Assembly: GCA_013399115.1 (NCBI GenBank)
Contig: VXAA01000962.1
Coordinates: forward strand, 737,310-801,309
DNA: 64,000 bases
Reading direction: 5' to 3'
From: Anseranas semipalmata
Taxonomy: Eukaryota; Chordata; Aves; Anseriformes; Anseranatidae
The notes under the pieces were generated by a model. The model saw only the letters and a list, made by a program, of their open reading frames with translations. It had not been told where the DNA came from and did no database searches. Positions 36,801-51,100 of this stretch are shown here, in pieces; positions within the stretch are counted from its first letter, which is position 1, and the number at the start of each line of letters is the position of its first letter. Both the position numbers and the translations under genes were made by a program.

Positions 36801-39179
36801 TAAATATTGGTTTTATGGGACATTGAGTATGGGGTTTATAAGCCTGAAACACAAGTGAAGGTGAGCAGAGAGAGTAATCATAATGTAAGGGTGAACTGAG
36901 ATATTTTTATGAATCTGTAGAGGAATCTGCTACAGTAAGACATATTATCATTTATACAGAAGAGGTTTCTCCACTGCTCGTGGTTAATTATCAGAATGCC
37001 AGCAATGTGAATAATCAAGCCAGCTACAGAAAAGCTTCTAACAACTTTTTTTTTTTTTTTTTTTCCCCTGTTGCTAGGACTACCAGAAAAGACTAGGTGA
37101 CAGAAGCAACAAAAGTCAGGCAAGTTAAAATAAATCACAGGACTGTTAATAAAATAATACATTTTGTTGTAACTGAGGATTTACCTAAAGCTAAAATACA
37201 ATCTTTTGGTGGGACAATGTATTAACTTCTGTTTCATTTGAGAAGAGCGAAGATTTAAATGAAAATGACATATTTTTCTCTATGGCAACTGTTGCCACAA
37301 TCTATGGAAATATTGTTGCATTTCTAACAGTTGCTCATTATTACACTATTGAAAAAAAGAATAAACCATTTCCTGTTTGATTATTTAATGAACAGAAATT
37401 AAACTCCATTAAGAAATTTTGACCAAAAAGAAAAAAAAAAAGCCATAATCAAATTATTTGATGCTTGACACTCTGTTTTTATCTGCCAGTAATTCAATGT
37501 TAACTTCCTGAGATGTCTGTAATAAATTAGTGGAAAATGAAAATGACCATTTGTTTCCACCTGTCTTTCTATGCAAAATAGAGAAACAAATTCCAGATGT
37601 CATCATTCAGAGATTCATTTAAAGAAAAAAAAGATTTGGAAGTTGAAGGAACTTTTCTGTTACTTCCTCACTTCTACCAAACTGTAAATATATTTTCAAA
37701 AATTCTGGAGATACTGCCGTTGTCTGCCTGAACACAATAGCATCTTGAAGCACAACTGCTGCTGGTGTGTTATCTTAAAACCCCTGAGATGCAAAGGCCT
37801 TTGAAATAGTTTCCAACCTCTTGAACGTAGTTTTGGATAGTAACTCTTAACCAACAAACCCATCTGCTTTTTATAAATTCTTTGAATATTTTACAGATGG
37901 TCATGAGCAATAAAGGTTGTTCACAAAGAAAATGTGACTATTTCTTTCACAATACCAATATTTTTTCATGTTGTAATTTTAAAATCCTATGCAATGGTTG
38001 TCTACATATTGAAGTTTATGGTGCAGAACATTAAACTGGGCAAACCTTTTTTTTTTTTTTTTTTTTAACAAGTTGAAGCAACACCCAAAAAAATTATTAT
38101 CAGCAAAGGATTTTATTACTGTACTGTATCAGTATTAAGACTCATTAATACTTAGTCATTAAGATTAAGTCTTCATCCCAGTTGCTGACCTTTCAGGAAA
38201 ACACAAATCAAAATATTATACACTTCCAGGTTTAGTAGCACGAGCAAGCCATTTCAGAAACCTTGCATGGTCTAATTTTTTCCTAATCATATACAGGTTC
38301 TTTTGCATCTATTTCTTGCAGAAAATTTTATGCCAATTCCAATTTTAAATACAAGGAAGGCAAGAATGTTTTCTTTGCCTAAACAGATTTGTGCAGTGCT
38401 GAGAGCTTTATACAACAAGTGTTTTAAGACCAAGTTAAAAAAAAAAAAGTGATATGTTTATCTGAGGAAGATAGACAAGAGAGAGAGCAAAATAAATCTT
38501 ATTCTAAAGGACAATAATATTGCTTTCTGAAATGCCAAAAATGTATCCAAAACCTTGTGCTTGATTTTTCATTTTATCCCTTGCTTCCTCCAAGAAAGAT
38601 TGTTATCCTAAATGCTTATCGCTTTTCTCCTTAGTTCCATCCTACAGTCATCCTTCAGTGAGGACAAAAGTCTGAGAGACTGGGTGTGAAGATACACAAA
38701 ACTTTCGAGGTCAGGAAATGATTTTGCTGTCTGAGTAAGAGCACTTTAAGAGAAAGTGCCCTTTAACGAAGATGAATGGATATATAGAGCTTGTTGTAAG
38801 CAGGCCTCCCCTTGTACAGGTCTTACATGGTTTGCGCATGACTTCACTCATCTGTTTTTTAGTCAGTGTAAAGCTTATTCTCATTCTGCAAGCAAGTGTG
38901 GTGGTCAGGTAAGCTCTGCACCCCAGGACAGGAGGGCATGCAAGATGCTGTACTAATGACATCCTCCAAGCCTGTTTCAGCTTTCCCTTCTTCCCAGACT
39001 CTTTTTCTTCTTTTTCCAGTAGAAAAGGGCAATCATATCCAAAGCATTTCTCCTCCTCAAATTAAGTAGTTCTGTGTAACTAAACAATCAATAGAAAATG
39101 GCAAGGAATGATCTGTGCATAAGTAGTTTAAATTATTAACTATTTTTGATGTTTAAATTTCTGGCTGTTAGTAATTTGC
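33836..39179. other. Unique AT-rich DNA, no gene seen
   Basis: About 5.3 kb of AT-rich sequence with no supported gene. T runs occur at about 37046-37064 and 38047-38066, and A runs near 37430 and 38438. Open frames are under 95 codons. A GGTAAGC motif near 38908 looks like a splice donor but has no partner exon that I can support. Confidence 0.55.
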
Positions 39180-39627
39180 TACTATGCTCTTGTGAGACCC
39201 CACCTGGAGTACTGCATTCATCTCTGGGGCCCCCAGCATAAGAAGGACACAGACCTATTAGAGCAAGTCCAGAGGAGGGCCACAAGGATGATTAGAGGGC
39301 TGGAGCACCTCTCCTATGAAGACAGGCTGAGGGAGTTCATATCCTAGAATATCATATCATGGAATGGGGGTAATGGCTTTAAACTAAAAAAGGGTAGATT
39401 CAGATTAGATATTCAGATGAAATTCTTCACTCAGAGGGTGGTGAGGCACTGGAACAGGTTGCCCAGAGAAGCTGTGGGTGCCCCATCCCTGGAGGTGTTC
39501 AAGGCCAGGTTGGATGGGCCCTGGGCAACCTGATCTAGTGGGTGGCATCCCTGCCCATGGCAGGGGAGTTGGAACTAGATGATCTTTAAGGTCCCTTCCA
39601 ACCCAAACCATTCTATGATTCTATGAA
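39180..39627 (+). mobile_element. CR1 LINE 3' end with internal deletion
   Basis: A plus-strand CR1 remnant. The first part encodes a block like [21 protein letters not shown] followed by [19 protein letters not shown], up to about 39336. The expected next segment (the [12 protein letters not shown] region) is missing. The match resumes near 39368 with [20 protein letters not shown] and RQ-type residues through [18 protein letters not shown], then the 3' UTR and the tail CCATTCTATGATTCTATGAA at 39609-39628. Between the two parts is a short AT-rich patch (about 39337-39367) that looks like a CR1-tail motif. The copy is not functional. Confidence 0.94.
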
Positions 39628-42600
39628 TTATCATCAGTTCAGGTGCTGTACAGAGAAATATTTTAATCCCAGCAATAGAATGAGATAGATATGATGATTT
39701 TGGAGACTGTGAGAATAGCAGCAAGGAATAAAAATGATTGCCATTGTTATTGCTCTCCACATTAAAAGAAATATTAGAAAGATTCACCGGAAACAAAAAT
39801 TAACTTCAAAGGTTACTTGTTTGAAACAGATATCTGATATAATGTGAGACCTTGTGTAGGAAAATGAAAAACCTATCTATTCAGAGGAAATAACATGCTG
39901 AATCTATTGAAAATGAACAAAACAAACCTTAAAAAAAGGGAAATGAAAGGAATCTAACTTCCTCATAATAAAAGGCAGAAAGAATCTATACAGTTGTTGA
40001 TTTGGGAATAGTAAAATCAGGGAATAAATGCAAGATGCTATTAAGAACTTCTAAAGAAATGTTATGTCTGAGGATATTTTTCATCCTGGCAAACAATGTT
40101 AAAATATCTCTAAATCTAGAGCATCAATGTTACAATCTGAATGTTGCTGTAGAATTAGATATGATCTTGATAACTTCTCAGGCAGTCCAGGATGAATTTT
40201 AACATTCTCTGCACAACTGAACCTCTCTAACTTACCCTACCAACGTTGCCCTCCATACATTCTGTAGGACTGTGCCCTACATACCGTTTTCCAATAAATA
40301 ATTAGGCACTTAGTCCCTTATTGCTGTCATCCTTTGGTTGCTGCTGTTGTGTGATCAAAAAACTTCATCTACAGCTTCTTTCTGATAAGGACATTTCTTT
40401 TGTTCTTTCTCCTTTTATCTTCACCCAGAGAAATGCAACAAATTTGCCTCTCACCTCTTTCTCAGCTTCAGAGAGTGACTTCAAAGTGTTCTTGATCTAC
40501 AGTGTAATATTGGTTTCCTTTTTTCCTGTTCGTGCTTCCTGAATAAACTATTTCTATTCTACCAGCTTTCCAATTCTATTGACTTGTTTCACCAGTTCTG
40601 TGATGTTGATTAACCAATTTTTTTGGTTGTAAAGCAAGATTTCAGATCCCTTCTCTTCAGTTCCTGTGCTGTTTTGAATTCATATGTAAAGTATCTCTTC
40701 AAACTGGCCCTTCTTGGTTTAAAGATGACAGAAGAAAGCATCTTTATACCTCAACAAAAGATCAGTGTCATGGAATAAGCCATATGTCCTCCAACAGTCT
40801 GCGTTGTCATTAATGCTGAGATGCAACATTAGGAGACTTGGCATGACCAAGCTACCATTCTTGAAGGTTCACACTCAGAAGGTCGTATTTCAGGATGGCA
40901 GATAATTGTCTTCTCCTCTGGCAGGGTGATTATGAATACTTCTACTGCTGTCTTTAAATGGTGATTGTGAACCCCATAGCTTTAGGTATTTCTCATTATT
41001 AGGTGCTCCTTTGTTTTGCAGACCCAGAACAGTGTGATAGTTTTGGGACACCAGGTAGAGGGAATAATGAGGCAAGTTCCTGTACATCTGGTAGTTTCAC
41101 CATAGTACTCTCAAGCCAACTGATCTCTACTTTCTTGTTTACTCATTTCTGCCCATTCATTGAGTCCTATCATTCTTCCCAGTGAAATGACCTACTCCAA
41201 CAGCTCAATCTAGCTTCCTGAGAGAATCCAACTGCAAACATTTTTTTAAAAGGCAGTATGTCCTACCTGAATTTCTTCTGTTGCTTAGTTCATCAAAACC
41301 TGATTAAGTTCAACATTTGTTTCCTTAAGTATGGTATTCACTCAGCCAGTAGCAATGATGGAAATACTTTAATTATTCTCAAAAGCCTTTTACAGTCAAA
41401 AGGGAACAGGCCATATATATGAAGCCAAGGATTCATTGCAAGCCTAATTAAAATCTTGATAGTCTAATCAAAACATATCAGTTATTTATCATTAGACTAG
41501 TTACAGTACTACTAACATGTATAATCCAAATTAATACAGTAATGCCTCATTAAGAGTAATATCCCTAAAACTGTTACGTACAAAAACCTCCAAATAGCCT
41601 TTTCTTTAGTCTTATGCTCACTCTTGCAATGTCCTTGTGGGTACTAACATCAATAGTGACCACCTTCCTCAAACAGCGAGACCATGGGTGACACAGCAAG
41701 CAGTCATCACCCCAAATTCTTCACCATGAGACATACAAGGTTAATTCCTTCTCAGCTTCAAAGTCCTCTAGGAACTATCTTTATATATTGTCTTGTCGCA
41801 GCCTGCCACCTTATCACTGCTCTCCAAGCAAAGTTAGTTAGACACATGCTATTTCTCCCTCACTTCAGAGGGGTTGTTTGTACCCCAGTGACTATGTCCC
41901 CCCTACAATGGCTACTTTTTCCCCCAGCGATCTGCTCTGGGCAGTCCCAGAGCAAAGACAACACAGGGGAGACAACAGGTCACCAGGAAATTGTTGTCAT
42001 GGTTAAAACCAGCTTCTGTGAAGGCACTCAGACAAGACCTGAGATGGCTCTGAACCAAGCCTGTGCTTACCAGTAAAAACAAGAGAGATTCCTATCAGAT
42101 CACTAGAGATCTGATTTCCTGTCTGCAATCTGCTACAATTTATCCAGACAACTCCTGCTTCAGCACATCAAGAAGGAGTGGGCATCACCTAAATGCCATG
42201 TATAGTATGTTCATTCATTAAAGTAGTTTTGATGCTTTCACTGAGTATTGCTGTTTATAACGATGGATCCCAGTCTGCTGTCCTTGTTTATATGCCTAAG
42301 ACAAAACTTAAAGATAAAAATGAAATACAAACAGATTGTGAGTCTAAGGAAAGATCCGTTTGTAAGACGGTTGTAAGATCAGAATCTAAGTTTTCCAAGG
42401 AATTGATTACTTTAAATTTAGGCAAATAATCTTATGGTCATTTAAAAATGATATAATGATTGTCTGAAATTTTTATTCCAATATCATGAATCATGAACCC
42501 TCTCACTAAAAAGATTAGTGCTAAGGGCACTACACATTTTACTGTATTGGGTCTTTAGTCCTTTGTTTTGGTGATTTCACAGACTGATTTTTTTTGTGGG

Positions 42601-44370
42601 AGGCTTTACTACATCGTTTAACTTTTATAAAACATGAGTTGGAAAGCTTTATTGGCAATTGAAAGTGAAGAGTCAAGGTACAGAGGTATGTGCACATCTC
42701 AGTTGAAGCTCTAAATAGGATTTATAAGTCCCTAACTTCTGAAGACTTTTCACTAGAATCCTAGACCCAAATTTGAAATTCTCTGCACTGTGGATAGCAA
42801 TTTTAAAAACTGCTTTGACCTCACAAATTCTTGTAAAATACTTCATGCCCTAAATCTAAATGAAGTGATATGGTTTTTATGCCTAAATACTATACAGCTT
42901 AAAAACATTTCTGTGGCAATCTTGATGCTGGAATAGAAAGAGAAAACCTAGAATGCGTCAACCAGATGGAGAAATCCTTCAATATTTATATTGAAATACA
43001 AGTGTATTTTAACATACTAGAGAACAGTAGTTAGTCAATAAAGTTTTGTTTAGGATCTGGGTAGGGCAGAGGTTCAGTTTTATGATTGCTCTGAATAATA
43101 AGTTATTTTTATACCTTACTGGTTTTCTGTGTCACATGCTCTTAAATACAAAACCGACCAACCAACCAAAAAACCTTACAAGATGAATTTATCTCTGTAA
43201 ATAATATCATTCACTTGAAGCTGATTCTGTTCAGGTCTCACTTCCAAGAATATTTACTCATGTAAATAACACTTAAGCTTATGTGTAACTATCTGCAAGA
43301 TGAAGGATTGATAAAACAGCATGTAAATCCTAGCCTACCCTGTGGCAAAGGCACACATTCCTCTTCTTTTATAGTGAAAGCAATTTAAAAAATCACCTTG
43401 GAGGGAGTTAAGAAACCCATGTCTCATTAATGGTTTAGATACCATATCCAAAAACACCACTCCCCAGGTGTGCTTCTGCTTGCCTTAAAAGTTTGCTGTA
43501 TTGGTTTTTCTCATTCTGCACACTGCCTGCTGAGGATGGTTTGCCACCTCATTTCCTGTCTTGGCTACATGAGAAAGCAGACAGAGGACCTGTGAGGCCC
43601 TGGACTCAAGGTTGAGTTCCAAGAATGGAACCAGAGCATATTTGGCACAAACTCACATATAGATCTCCCACAACTTCTTTAAGATTGCTGGAAGAAAATA
43701 CCGTAGTGGCTCCAGCACTTGCCAAAAGGCTTATGCTCACCTAAGTCTGAGTGGATTCGAGCTCACTTCCCAAAACAGTTTCCTGTGGTTCCTGAGAGGT
43801 CTGAATGGTCTGGCTGCTTCGCAATAGTAGCTGCCTTACTGCTAAGGAGTATGAAAGACCTTTCAAGATTCATGGTGTCAGACAGTAAGAAAAGTCATGA
43901 GAGCCTGCATCTGTAATGTAATAATGAAGCAACTTGCTTTTGCAATTTGCATTAAGTAATTACTGAATAAAAATGAAAGTTAATTAGGGGAATGCTCCTG
44001 AGATACATGAGATACCTGGTTTGAATCCTTGGTGGTGCAGAAGGCAGTGTTCTAACAGTGGTGTGAAGGATAGGCAGAGGCAGTCACGCCTTCTCTGGGT
44101 GCTTTTTAAGAAAAAAATGTTAATACAGTTCAGTTACATTTTCCAGATTAGGAGCTGTAACACTGTTGTGTTTTAAATTCCACTGTTATTTAAACCACTG
44201 TGTGATTTAAACATTAGGTGTTGCAACTTTAGTAAGAACTTGGAAGTTGTTTGCAACTGGTGCTATGTTTATACCAAATATTACCAAACAGCTCTGTATC
44301 TTATGCATAAATTATCTTATTATGGAAAATAAGTATTATTATGATACAAAACCTTGTTGCTACTGAACAT
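39628..44370. other. Unique AT-rich DNA, no gene seen
   Basis: There is no supported gene. A 130-codon frame at 41684-42076 and a 78-codon frame at 42193-42429 show no family resemblance. The sequence at 41680-42080 is somewhat GC-richer than its flanks and could be an old repeat. Confidence 0.5.
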
Positions 44371-44450
44371 GTGTATATATGTATTATATACATATATATA
44401 TGTATATATGTATATAATAAATATATGTATATGATAAATATATATATATT
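44371..44450. repeat. (TA)n-rich palindromic simple repeat
   Basis: About 80 bases made almost only of TATA, TATG and CATA units, with strong self-complementarity. Such sequence can form hairpins or cruciforms. It is a simple repeat. Confidence 0.9.
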
Positions 44451-47312
44451 AGTTATTGAATCACTGTGATGTGACTGTTTAGAAGAGTGTCAAATTAGGC
44501 CAGCTCTACACTGTAAAACTAAAAATTTACTCAGATTGCTAATGGTCAGATTTTAATATTAATCCTCATCAATACATATGCAAAAATGTTTGACTTTAAC
44601 AGCCATATTCTAAATTAGCTGTACCTGTGTAATACCACGAAGCAGATGCCATACAGTTAGCACTGACAAGTGCAGTCCTTGGTGGTTCTTAGTTGCAGAG
44701 GTCCCAGTGGTCAGGCTTGAGAGTTCATCAACAAGAGAAGTCAGAAATTAAGTGGGCTTGTCTTCCTTCAATTCCTCCAGTTCTCCAATTCTCCTCTCTT
44801 GTGCCTGATGTTTTTATGCTCCTATCTCCTCCCATCAAGACCATGTGCTTATCTTATTCTCTGTCTGGCAGCTTTTGTTATATAGATGCCTTTTATATGC
44901 AAATAAACCTATCTTTGCCTCTTTGGTGATCTTGTTATTTACATGCTTAAGAAAAATTGTGTCTGACTATGCCATCACAGTGTTATAAATACTTACTGCT
45001 GTTAATTACAGTATTTAATAGCTTAATAATTATAGTATAGCTTATGTTAATTATGCCCTGATTAGTCCATTTATAATTTATTGGTGTCACAGGCCTCTGC
45101 ATTGGCTAAAATCTCCTTATTTGTCTTGAATTAATTAGTTCCCCTCATTTTTTTTAAGTCTACTGTGAAAAACTGTGGCATAAATGTTTCATAACAGAGA
45201 GAGCTTATGGAGAGAGACCTCTTTTTTTTCTCTGTCTGCAGAGATGATTCAACCCCTTTCACCCACTGAGCTGGCCATGACAAAATTGCTTTGTTTTAGA
45301 CCAGAGTCATCTGTCATTATTTACAGTGTGATACCTGAAGACAAAGATGACTTTTCCCGTCTGCTAAGTGATTGTATCACTGTCTGTATGGAAGGAAGTA
45401 TTAAGTTTCCACCAGAAACAGCATGTATAATAGTAATGCCTCTAATGCTAAAATGGCTTACTTCTTCCTTTAATCAAATAGTAAAGAGAAAATACATTTA
45501 TATAGTACAAGCTTGAACGGCAAATTAAGCAAATCTCTTTTAAGTTCTTATTTTGCAGCTGGAATGTTGCCTGCTCTAGTTCATAAGCATTTTGCCAAGT
45601 ACTTAAGGTGCTCAAAATGTACAAACAGGGAAGTATGTGTATTTTCCTGGCAAATGTCCTCTGGATCTACTTCAGCTATGTGTCTCTTAACTGTCACTCC
45701 AGAGTAACACTACTTTCATTGTTCTCAAAGTACATTTTTTTGCTACCAGAGAAGAAGAAATGCGGTCAGTTATTTCGTGTCCGGATGTATTTCCTACTTA
45801 TGTGTTTTGAGTTGTTAAATCACAGTGAAATTTACCCTAAGCAAGGTCTCCATAAAAACTGAAAAGTAAAGCAGTTTTCTTGAGTTTTATATACGGCTAC
45901 TCAGTGAGAACCAGGAAAGAAATCCATTTCATAAATATTACCCAGGTATTCAAGTGTAGCTTTCAGACAGCCCCCTGTGATCATGGCACACAAACTGCCT
46001 AAAGAACAAACTGTCGTGGAGAAGCAGAGTGTATGTACTTTTTGACAACACTAAAGCATTTATTTGAACGTTACCTAGTTTACTTTAACAGAAATTCTAC
46101 CTTGGGAAAGAATGAGTGGCTCTGAGGAGACACCTTTAATCACCATCCCTGCGTGCCATTTTTTACCAAAGCAAACCAAGTGAATGTCAACAAATTCAGT
46201 CTGGGAACCACCAACTATTCATTTCTTCCCTAAGCCATTTCCTGCATTACAATGGGAAAAAGAGTGTGTCTGCCTCAGAGTGGAGAATTAGCCAGCATAG
46301 AGGTTGTTGTGGCCACAGTTTTAAGTTCTCAATAGAAGCTGGCTTGGACATCTACCCGTTGCTGCCTGCAGAATGAGACAGCAGGTGTCTACTCTCTTCT
46401 CCTCTCCCTCTGCTCCTCATTACATTCAATGTTTAGGCTGAAAGAGAGAATCTATTGACTGCAAAACTTTTCAGATGCCTTGCTACAATCAACCCCTTCT
46501 TCATTTTAGCATTGCTTCTTTTCTTGGTTTGTCTGTCTCTACCCAGGGACAGACAGAAGAAGTTAATAGCAAATTAAACCTAAACTAGCATTAATGCAAA
46601 TGAAATAAATGTTTTCACTATACTGCGAGAAAATACAAACTGAGATTTGAAATCAGTTATGTAGAGCACTTTGTGTAGTCGGTCATTACACAGCTACCTC
46701 AGATTTTTTTGTGTATTTGGCTCTCTCTCTGCAGGAAAAATGATAGCATCAATAGAAAATGCAGAGAAAGAATGCATTAGCCATTTTATTCAGTTTTAAA
46801 AATATATCATTTGGCTGCGGTCAGCAACTTGCATAGGCTAACACTGAAAGATCAGACAAATTAGTAGGCTAATACTATTAAAATTAAAATTTGGATGAAA
46901 AATATCCTTTACATTCATCTGTAAAACAAGATTTGGACAAAAGAATTTCTATTAGACTCAAACAAAAACTTTCTTGAAATGAATATTTCAGGTAAATGTG
47001 TTTCATACAAATGCATGAGATCAGACTGGACTTGACAGGTACCCTATTGCATTACAGGTCTCATGCTGGGTTGGCAAGAAAATACGGGAATTTATTTCAT
47101 GGACAACATACATTAACCTTTTCCAGAAAAACAGAGCCTTCCCCAGTTATTTCAAGAAAAAAAGTAATCAAAGAGAGATATCCATAAAATTCCCCCCAAA
47201 CCAGGCACCCATAGAACTCAAAGGATTTGGAGAATGAATTGAAATGCCACCTTCACATAAATAGTCTCAACTATTTTGAGACAAAGTGTTTCCCCAGTTT
47301 TGGCAATAGCAG
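44451..47312. other. Unique AT-rich DNA, no gene seen
   Basis: There is no supported gene. A 110-codon frame (45184-45516) starts near a pyrimidine tract with AG (around 45225-45240), but it encodes no recognisable domain and I do not call it. Confidence 0.5.
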
Positions 47313-47401
47313 AAAACAAAAAACAAAAAACAAAAAACAAAACAACCAACCAAACAAAAAACAAAAAACAAAAACCCCAATGCAAAACAAACAAACAAAA
47401 A
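47313..47401. repeat. (AAAAAC)n / AAAC A-rich simple repeat
   Basis: About 89 bases of A runs separated by C, with CCAACCAAC and CCCC interruptions near the middle. This is the longest AAAC-type tract in the window. Confidence 0.9.
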
Positions 47402-48075
47402 GCCTAGCAATATCCCCCCCTAGTCGAACCACATCTATAGTATCCAATTTAAATTCTTATTAGTTCTGCATGAAAGCAATTATAACAGAAATGGTGTTAT
47501 ACTTCCAATAATACATGCACAGTCGCACTGATATCTGTGCTTGCTATATCTTTGATAATTACAACACGCATACATAGCCAGTCACACATTATGAGGGATC
47601 TCTCGAACTGAGGTAGATACAAAATGCAAATACCAGAGGACCTCCATGTGGCAATAATATTTTTTTCATTTACATGGTGGGGAGAATCTAATGAGCAGCA
47701 GAGACCTGGAAACTCATGGAAACATAACAATTACTGAGAGAATTCAAATAATATGGCATTTTAGAAAGTGATCAGAAACTCAATCAAAGAGATAAACACA
47801 CACATAATTATTTCAAAACAGTGCTTGCCCTTCTGAAAGAAAGTGACCTATTGAAAGAAATCAAGAAATTGTACTTTCTGCCACATTAGCAAAAAAACCT
47901 AAGCCAACAGAGATAACTGGAATCAACTCCCAACACTGGTGTCCAGCTTTACAATAAATTGCCATTATATACTATGGAAAATGACTTGCATGAGAGAAGG
48001 AATCTGTGAACATTAAAAGAAAGCTGAACTCAAAAAGGTAGCAGAGCTTACTCTTTCCAATTATTTGTCCATTTC
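47402..48075. other. Unique AT-rich DNA, no gene seen
   Basis: There is no supported gene or recognised repeat. Confidence 0.55.
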
Positions 48076-48157
48076 TTACAACCTAGGTAATTCTGAAATG
48101 CTCCTGGAATGAAACATTACAACCCAGGCAATTCTGAAGTGCTCCTGGAATGAAACA
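48076..48157. repeat. 41-bp tandem duplication (two copies)
   Basis: Copy one at 48076-48116 and copy two at 48117-48157 are adjacent direct repeats of 41 bases each. They begin TTACAACC and end CTCCTGGAATGAAACA. They differ at three positions, all of them transitions. The head-to-tail layout without spacer indicates a local duplication. Confidence 0.95.
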
Positions 48158-51100
48158 TTATTTATAAATAATTTTATGTTCTGTGTGGCTAGTGACAGAG
48201 CGAAAAGATAGTTATACTATACCAGGGCCCAGAAATGGTCATCTTACCCCCTTAGAGCATTGTAAAATATGAAGAATAGGAAGAAATCTGTTGCCCAGTG
48301 AGACTGTCCTCATTAACTGCAGCTAGGCAAACTACAGAGACTTCCTTCCACAGAGCTCAGGGAGCCTATGCCTGTCTTATCATGGATAAAAAACAGCATT
48401 AAAAAATGTAAGACTTGGCAAAAATTCAGGCTCCTTTTTAAGATGGGTTGTGCTATATCCTACTGTCAGTAGGATTACTGTTACTTGTGCAGTGAAATAC
48501 AAGATCAAGGTATGACAAGTATACTGTAAAGAAAACTTAGATGCCTTATCTTTTCCTCATTTTGTGATCCCCTTTTAGGATATTTCAATGGAAAATGGCA
48601 ATATGGACCCAGTATACTCTCTCTGCTAGCCTGCTTATTTGTGCACTTATTTCAATGAGACCGCTGTGCTTCAGAGACTTGCTGCAGCTCTACAACAAAG
48701 AAAACAAATCACATTAAAGTTTACTCTTTAGCCTCCTTTTTTTTTCCTACTCAACTGTAACGTACAGTGTTTGGCAAAAATAATTTTGCTTAGAGTGAAA
48801 ACCGATGGAACAGGACAACGAACCTTTTGTGCAATGCTTGCAAATCTGGCGCAATGCCTGGCTTTGCTTTCTGCACTACATTTGTCACTGCAGAGATATC
48901 TTTTACTACTGAGGTGAAACAAAACTAGCTTTCCATATCACCTTTTGCAATCTCATTGGAATAAGCACAATGCCATCTTCCACAAAAAAAAGAGATTAGA
49001 TTAATTGTTTTAGTCAGGCAGCACAATGTAATAATATTCATGTAAAGAAAACTATCTTAGTCTACTCATCAAAAATATAACTACAGTGGGGAAATAGGCT
49101 TTTTACTATTTACATAACACCAAAGACATTTATTTGTATCTTCCATTTATCTCTTATACTTTACTAATGAATAGATGACTAAACTGAGTATCTCATTTTA
49201 TAATTGCAGTAAAAAAAGCAAAGGAAGTCTTCACTCGGGGACTCTACCAGAGTTAACCTTCTTCAGTGGTTATTTTGAGCACATGCAGTACAAGTAGTCC
49301 TACTTGAAGCAGCTGGACACCTTAGAAACATTCACTTTGTTTACCAGAAAAGCTTTAGAGTTTCAAATATGTAAATGTATATATTTCTCTCAGGTTCTGC
49401 TGCAGTTAAGTTGGGAACTTGTAGGCCTCGCACATTTTGCTATTCCATTTATTTTGTATTTCTTTAATCATCAACAAAGAGTAACAAATACACTCACATC
49501 AGAAAAAGATATTAAAAATATTTGGCTTTAACCTAAAAAAATTTATTTTTAAATTAAAGAAAAATCTATTGGGGCTAAAGTATTATTAAAATAACAGAAG
49601 AAAAAAATAGTTTTTTTTTTTTTTTTCTAGAGACGTCATATTTCAGATCATATTCTATACCCTACACAGTTCACCAGTTCACCTTGTTCTTAGCAAAGCT
49701 AAGTAAAAAGTAAAAGCCAAGCAAAGGTCCTGGGCCTCGTGGTTTGGGTTTATATTCAAAGCAAAAGCTCTAATGGCTCAAATTATGAATAAACCAAGGG
49801 ACTGCTACTAGCCTTCTCCTATATTTAAAAAAAATCAATTTATGAAGAGAAATTGTTTAAGTCGAAGTAAGATTGTGATCTTACTTTGCAAGGTCTCTGG
49901 CAAGCATGATTTAAACCACTTACTGGATCAATTACAACAAGCATCCGGGAATAGGGAGCAAGGCTCAGGCCTTCCCTCCAGGTGAACGCTTTAATAAGTA
50001 AGCTACAGTAATGTAGCATTCATGAGCATAAACTTCTCACCTCTCTCTGGTCTGGTGAATGAGATTCTTTGTGGCAGCATAGCAGAGCTTTAGCTGGAGA
50101 GGAGGAATTCCCTGATACAGGTTGCTGGCCACACAACCACTTCACCAGCAAAAGAGAGGGAGGAGGCATGCAGATGAAAAGAAATGAAAGAGTACTGAGG
50201 GGGGATGAGAGTGAGACCACTACTATTAGTGACACTGACATACGCTGACTCAAAGTGCTCATGGAACTGTTGTATAGCATGTCAAAACGGTTTAACAGGG
50301 CTTGAGTTTTTGTCATCTGCTCAGCTAAGGTTTTGACATTCCTACCCTAGTAAGTTTTTCATCATACACTTTCCCAAATAACACATACTCCTCTTGTTTA
50401 TTTTCAAAGGATCTTCTTGGTTTTATATGGTTGCTTTTCAGTCTTGATGTATTTTTATTTGTTTCTTTTTAACTGCCAATGAATCAGTAGTTTGTTTATT
50501 GTTTAATGTAAAATACTGATAATGTACTTAATGAATTTATCCTGCTTGGCAATATATCTTCCTTTATCCACTACTACATCTTTCAAATTCAAAAGATGAA
50601 CAACAAGAGGAGCTTTAATCCCCTGGAAATCAATTGGTTTATCATAAGACATAATGTATTTGAGACTGATGGAGCATCCTAAAGCAAGAAAGCATCTTAA
50701 AATTTCATTCTTTTCCTATTATCAAGTATATTGAATTTTGTGATATTTTCTCTCTACAATAACCTCCACATTGCATATATTGAATTCACATTCAGGGCAT
50801 CTTTGATGTTGGAATATGGGCTAGCAATAAATTAGTAGAAACAAATAAAGGTTTCAGTGGACTCAGGATTTCCCCAAGTGAATGCAAAGATCAGTGATGA
50901 TATACAGCAGCCTAGTATTTGCCCCCACATCTTATGGGTTAGATATTTATTCTGACAAAAAAGTAGCATAAGTTCCACTGATGTCCAGATGAACAAGTTT
51001 TCTATCTCCCAGTGAAGCTTTTAAGCTTTCATTCAAGATAAGAAACAAGTATGTTTAATTCTGAACTCTGATGCTGGAGTTCCCGGCTGTAGACTTTGTA

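Noticed and set aside
41684..42076. 130-codon plus-strand open frame
   Set aside because: The peptide resembles no protein I know. The region is slightly GC-richer, which alone can lengthen open frames.
45184..45516. 110-codon frame near a splice-acceptor-like pyrimidine tract
   Set aside because: Pyrimidine tracts ending in AG are common in T-rich DNA. The peptide has no known domain, and no matching donor or neighbouring exon was found.
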